In this document: one piece after another, positions 43,043 to 43,075 of the stretch
Layout: each line of letters opens with the position of its first letter
Position numbering within the stretch: position 1 is the stretch's first letter
NCBI GenBank assembly: GCA_034440155.1
Contig: JAWXBN010000128.1
Location: 1 to 43,075 of the forward strand
Reading direction: 5' to 3'
Source of the DNA: Verrucomicrobiota bacterium
GTDB taxonomy: Bacteria > Verrucomicrobiota > Verrucomicrobiia > JAWXBN01
Length of the DNA: 43,075 nt
The notes under the pieces: model-generated
Told to the model about the DNA's origin: nothing
The model's database searches: none
What the model saw: only the letters and a program-made list of their open reading frames with translations
Translations under genes and position numbers: made by a program

Positions 43043-43075
43043 GGTCCGAGCGAGAATCTCGACCCTCCCTATTTC
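43043..43075 (+). repeat. 33-bp direct repeat, right copy (may continue past the window)
   Basis: It is identical over 33 bp to 42819-42851 and runs to the last base, so the true repeat may be longer. Confidence 0.85.

Larger units (their letters stand above)
42548..43075. other. Gene-free, repeat-rich window end
   Basis: These 528 bp past the tRNA contain no credible gene. They hold two REP-like hairpins (42676-42712, 42973-43000), a 33-bp direct repeat (42819-42851 and 43043-43075), a GCAATTTGC motif (42880-42888) and a near-miss GCGCAAGTTGC (42721-42731). Confidence 0.75.

Overview
The window looks like chromosomal DNA of a member of the Verrucomicrobiota (PVC group). Evidence for this: PEP-CTERM sorted secreted proteins, a squalene-hopene cyclase, a TIGR02574-type addiction module, a Gfo/Idh/MocA-aldo/keto reductase fusion, many genes without a clear Shine-Dalgarno, and at least two near-leaderless promoters. 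The assignment is an inference from gene content; there is no rRNA in the window. No phage, complete IS element or CRISPR array is visible.

Layout. (1) 0-11.5 kb is a plant-polysaccharide/L-arabinose region. It holds a GntR-LacI type regulator, a very large secreted protein that reads as two PEP-CTERM proteins (beta-helix, then a GH74-like propeller) joined in one frame, and a forward araB-araA-araD operon followed by an enoyl-reductase-like MDR gene and a class II-type histone deacetylase-like gene. (2) 11.5-19.6 kb is an accessory, decaying stretch. It holds a TIGR02574/RelE pair, a Phd/PIN pair, a nucleotidyltransferase plus small-protein pair with a dead second copy, a PhyH dioxygenase lying between those copies, bioB with a textbook BirA operator, a HerA-like pseudogene, another broken gene, and an HTH antitoxin beside a frameshifted PIN toxin. 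(3) 19.6-27.2 kb is mostly housekeeping: periplasmic peroxiredoxin, DUF2007 protein, sulfite reductase CysI, RpoD-type sigma factor, apt and a BASS transporter, then a truncated nucleotidyltransferase pair and a UbiD-family decarboxylase. (4) 27.2-33.7 kb holds a GIDE-GIDE-LemA membrane protein with an RbsD/FucU partner, a lipoprotein cytochrome c, and an AraC regulator divergent from a Gfo/Idh/MocA-AKR fusion. (5) 33.65-37.2 kb (minus strand) is the most interesting locus, a bufferin/Hvf-type RiPP operon. In transcription order it encodes a cysteine-repeat precursor peptide, a DUF692 MNIO enzyme, a DUF2063 partner, a DoxX membrane protein, an ECF sigma factor and a zinc-finger anti-sigma. The precursor lacks the usual EGKCG motif and instead carries SKDKDSCKSKDG repeats. 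(6) 37.4-43.1 kb holds a voltage-sensor-like/CorA fusion, squalene-hopene cyclase, a class I aminotransferase, tRNA-Ile(CAU) and a repeat-rich gene-free end.

Across the window two dispersed sequence families stand out. One is a strongly over-represented octamer core, CAAATTGC/GCAAATTG (about 35 sites, best form GCAAATTGCGC). The other is a REP-like intergenic hairpin whose right arm reads GGGCCGCTTGCCC (four copies).
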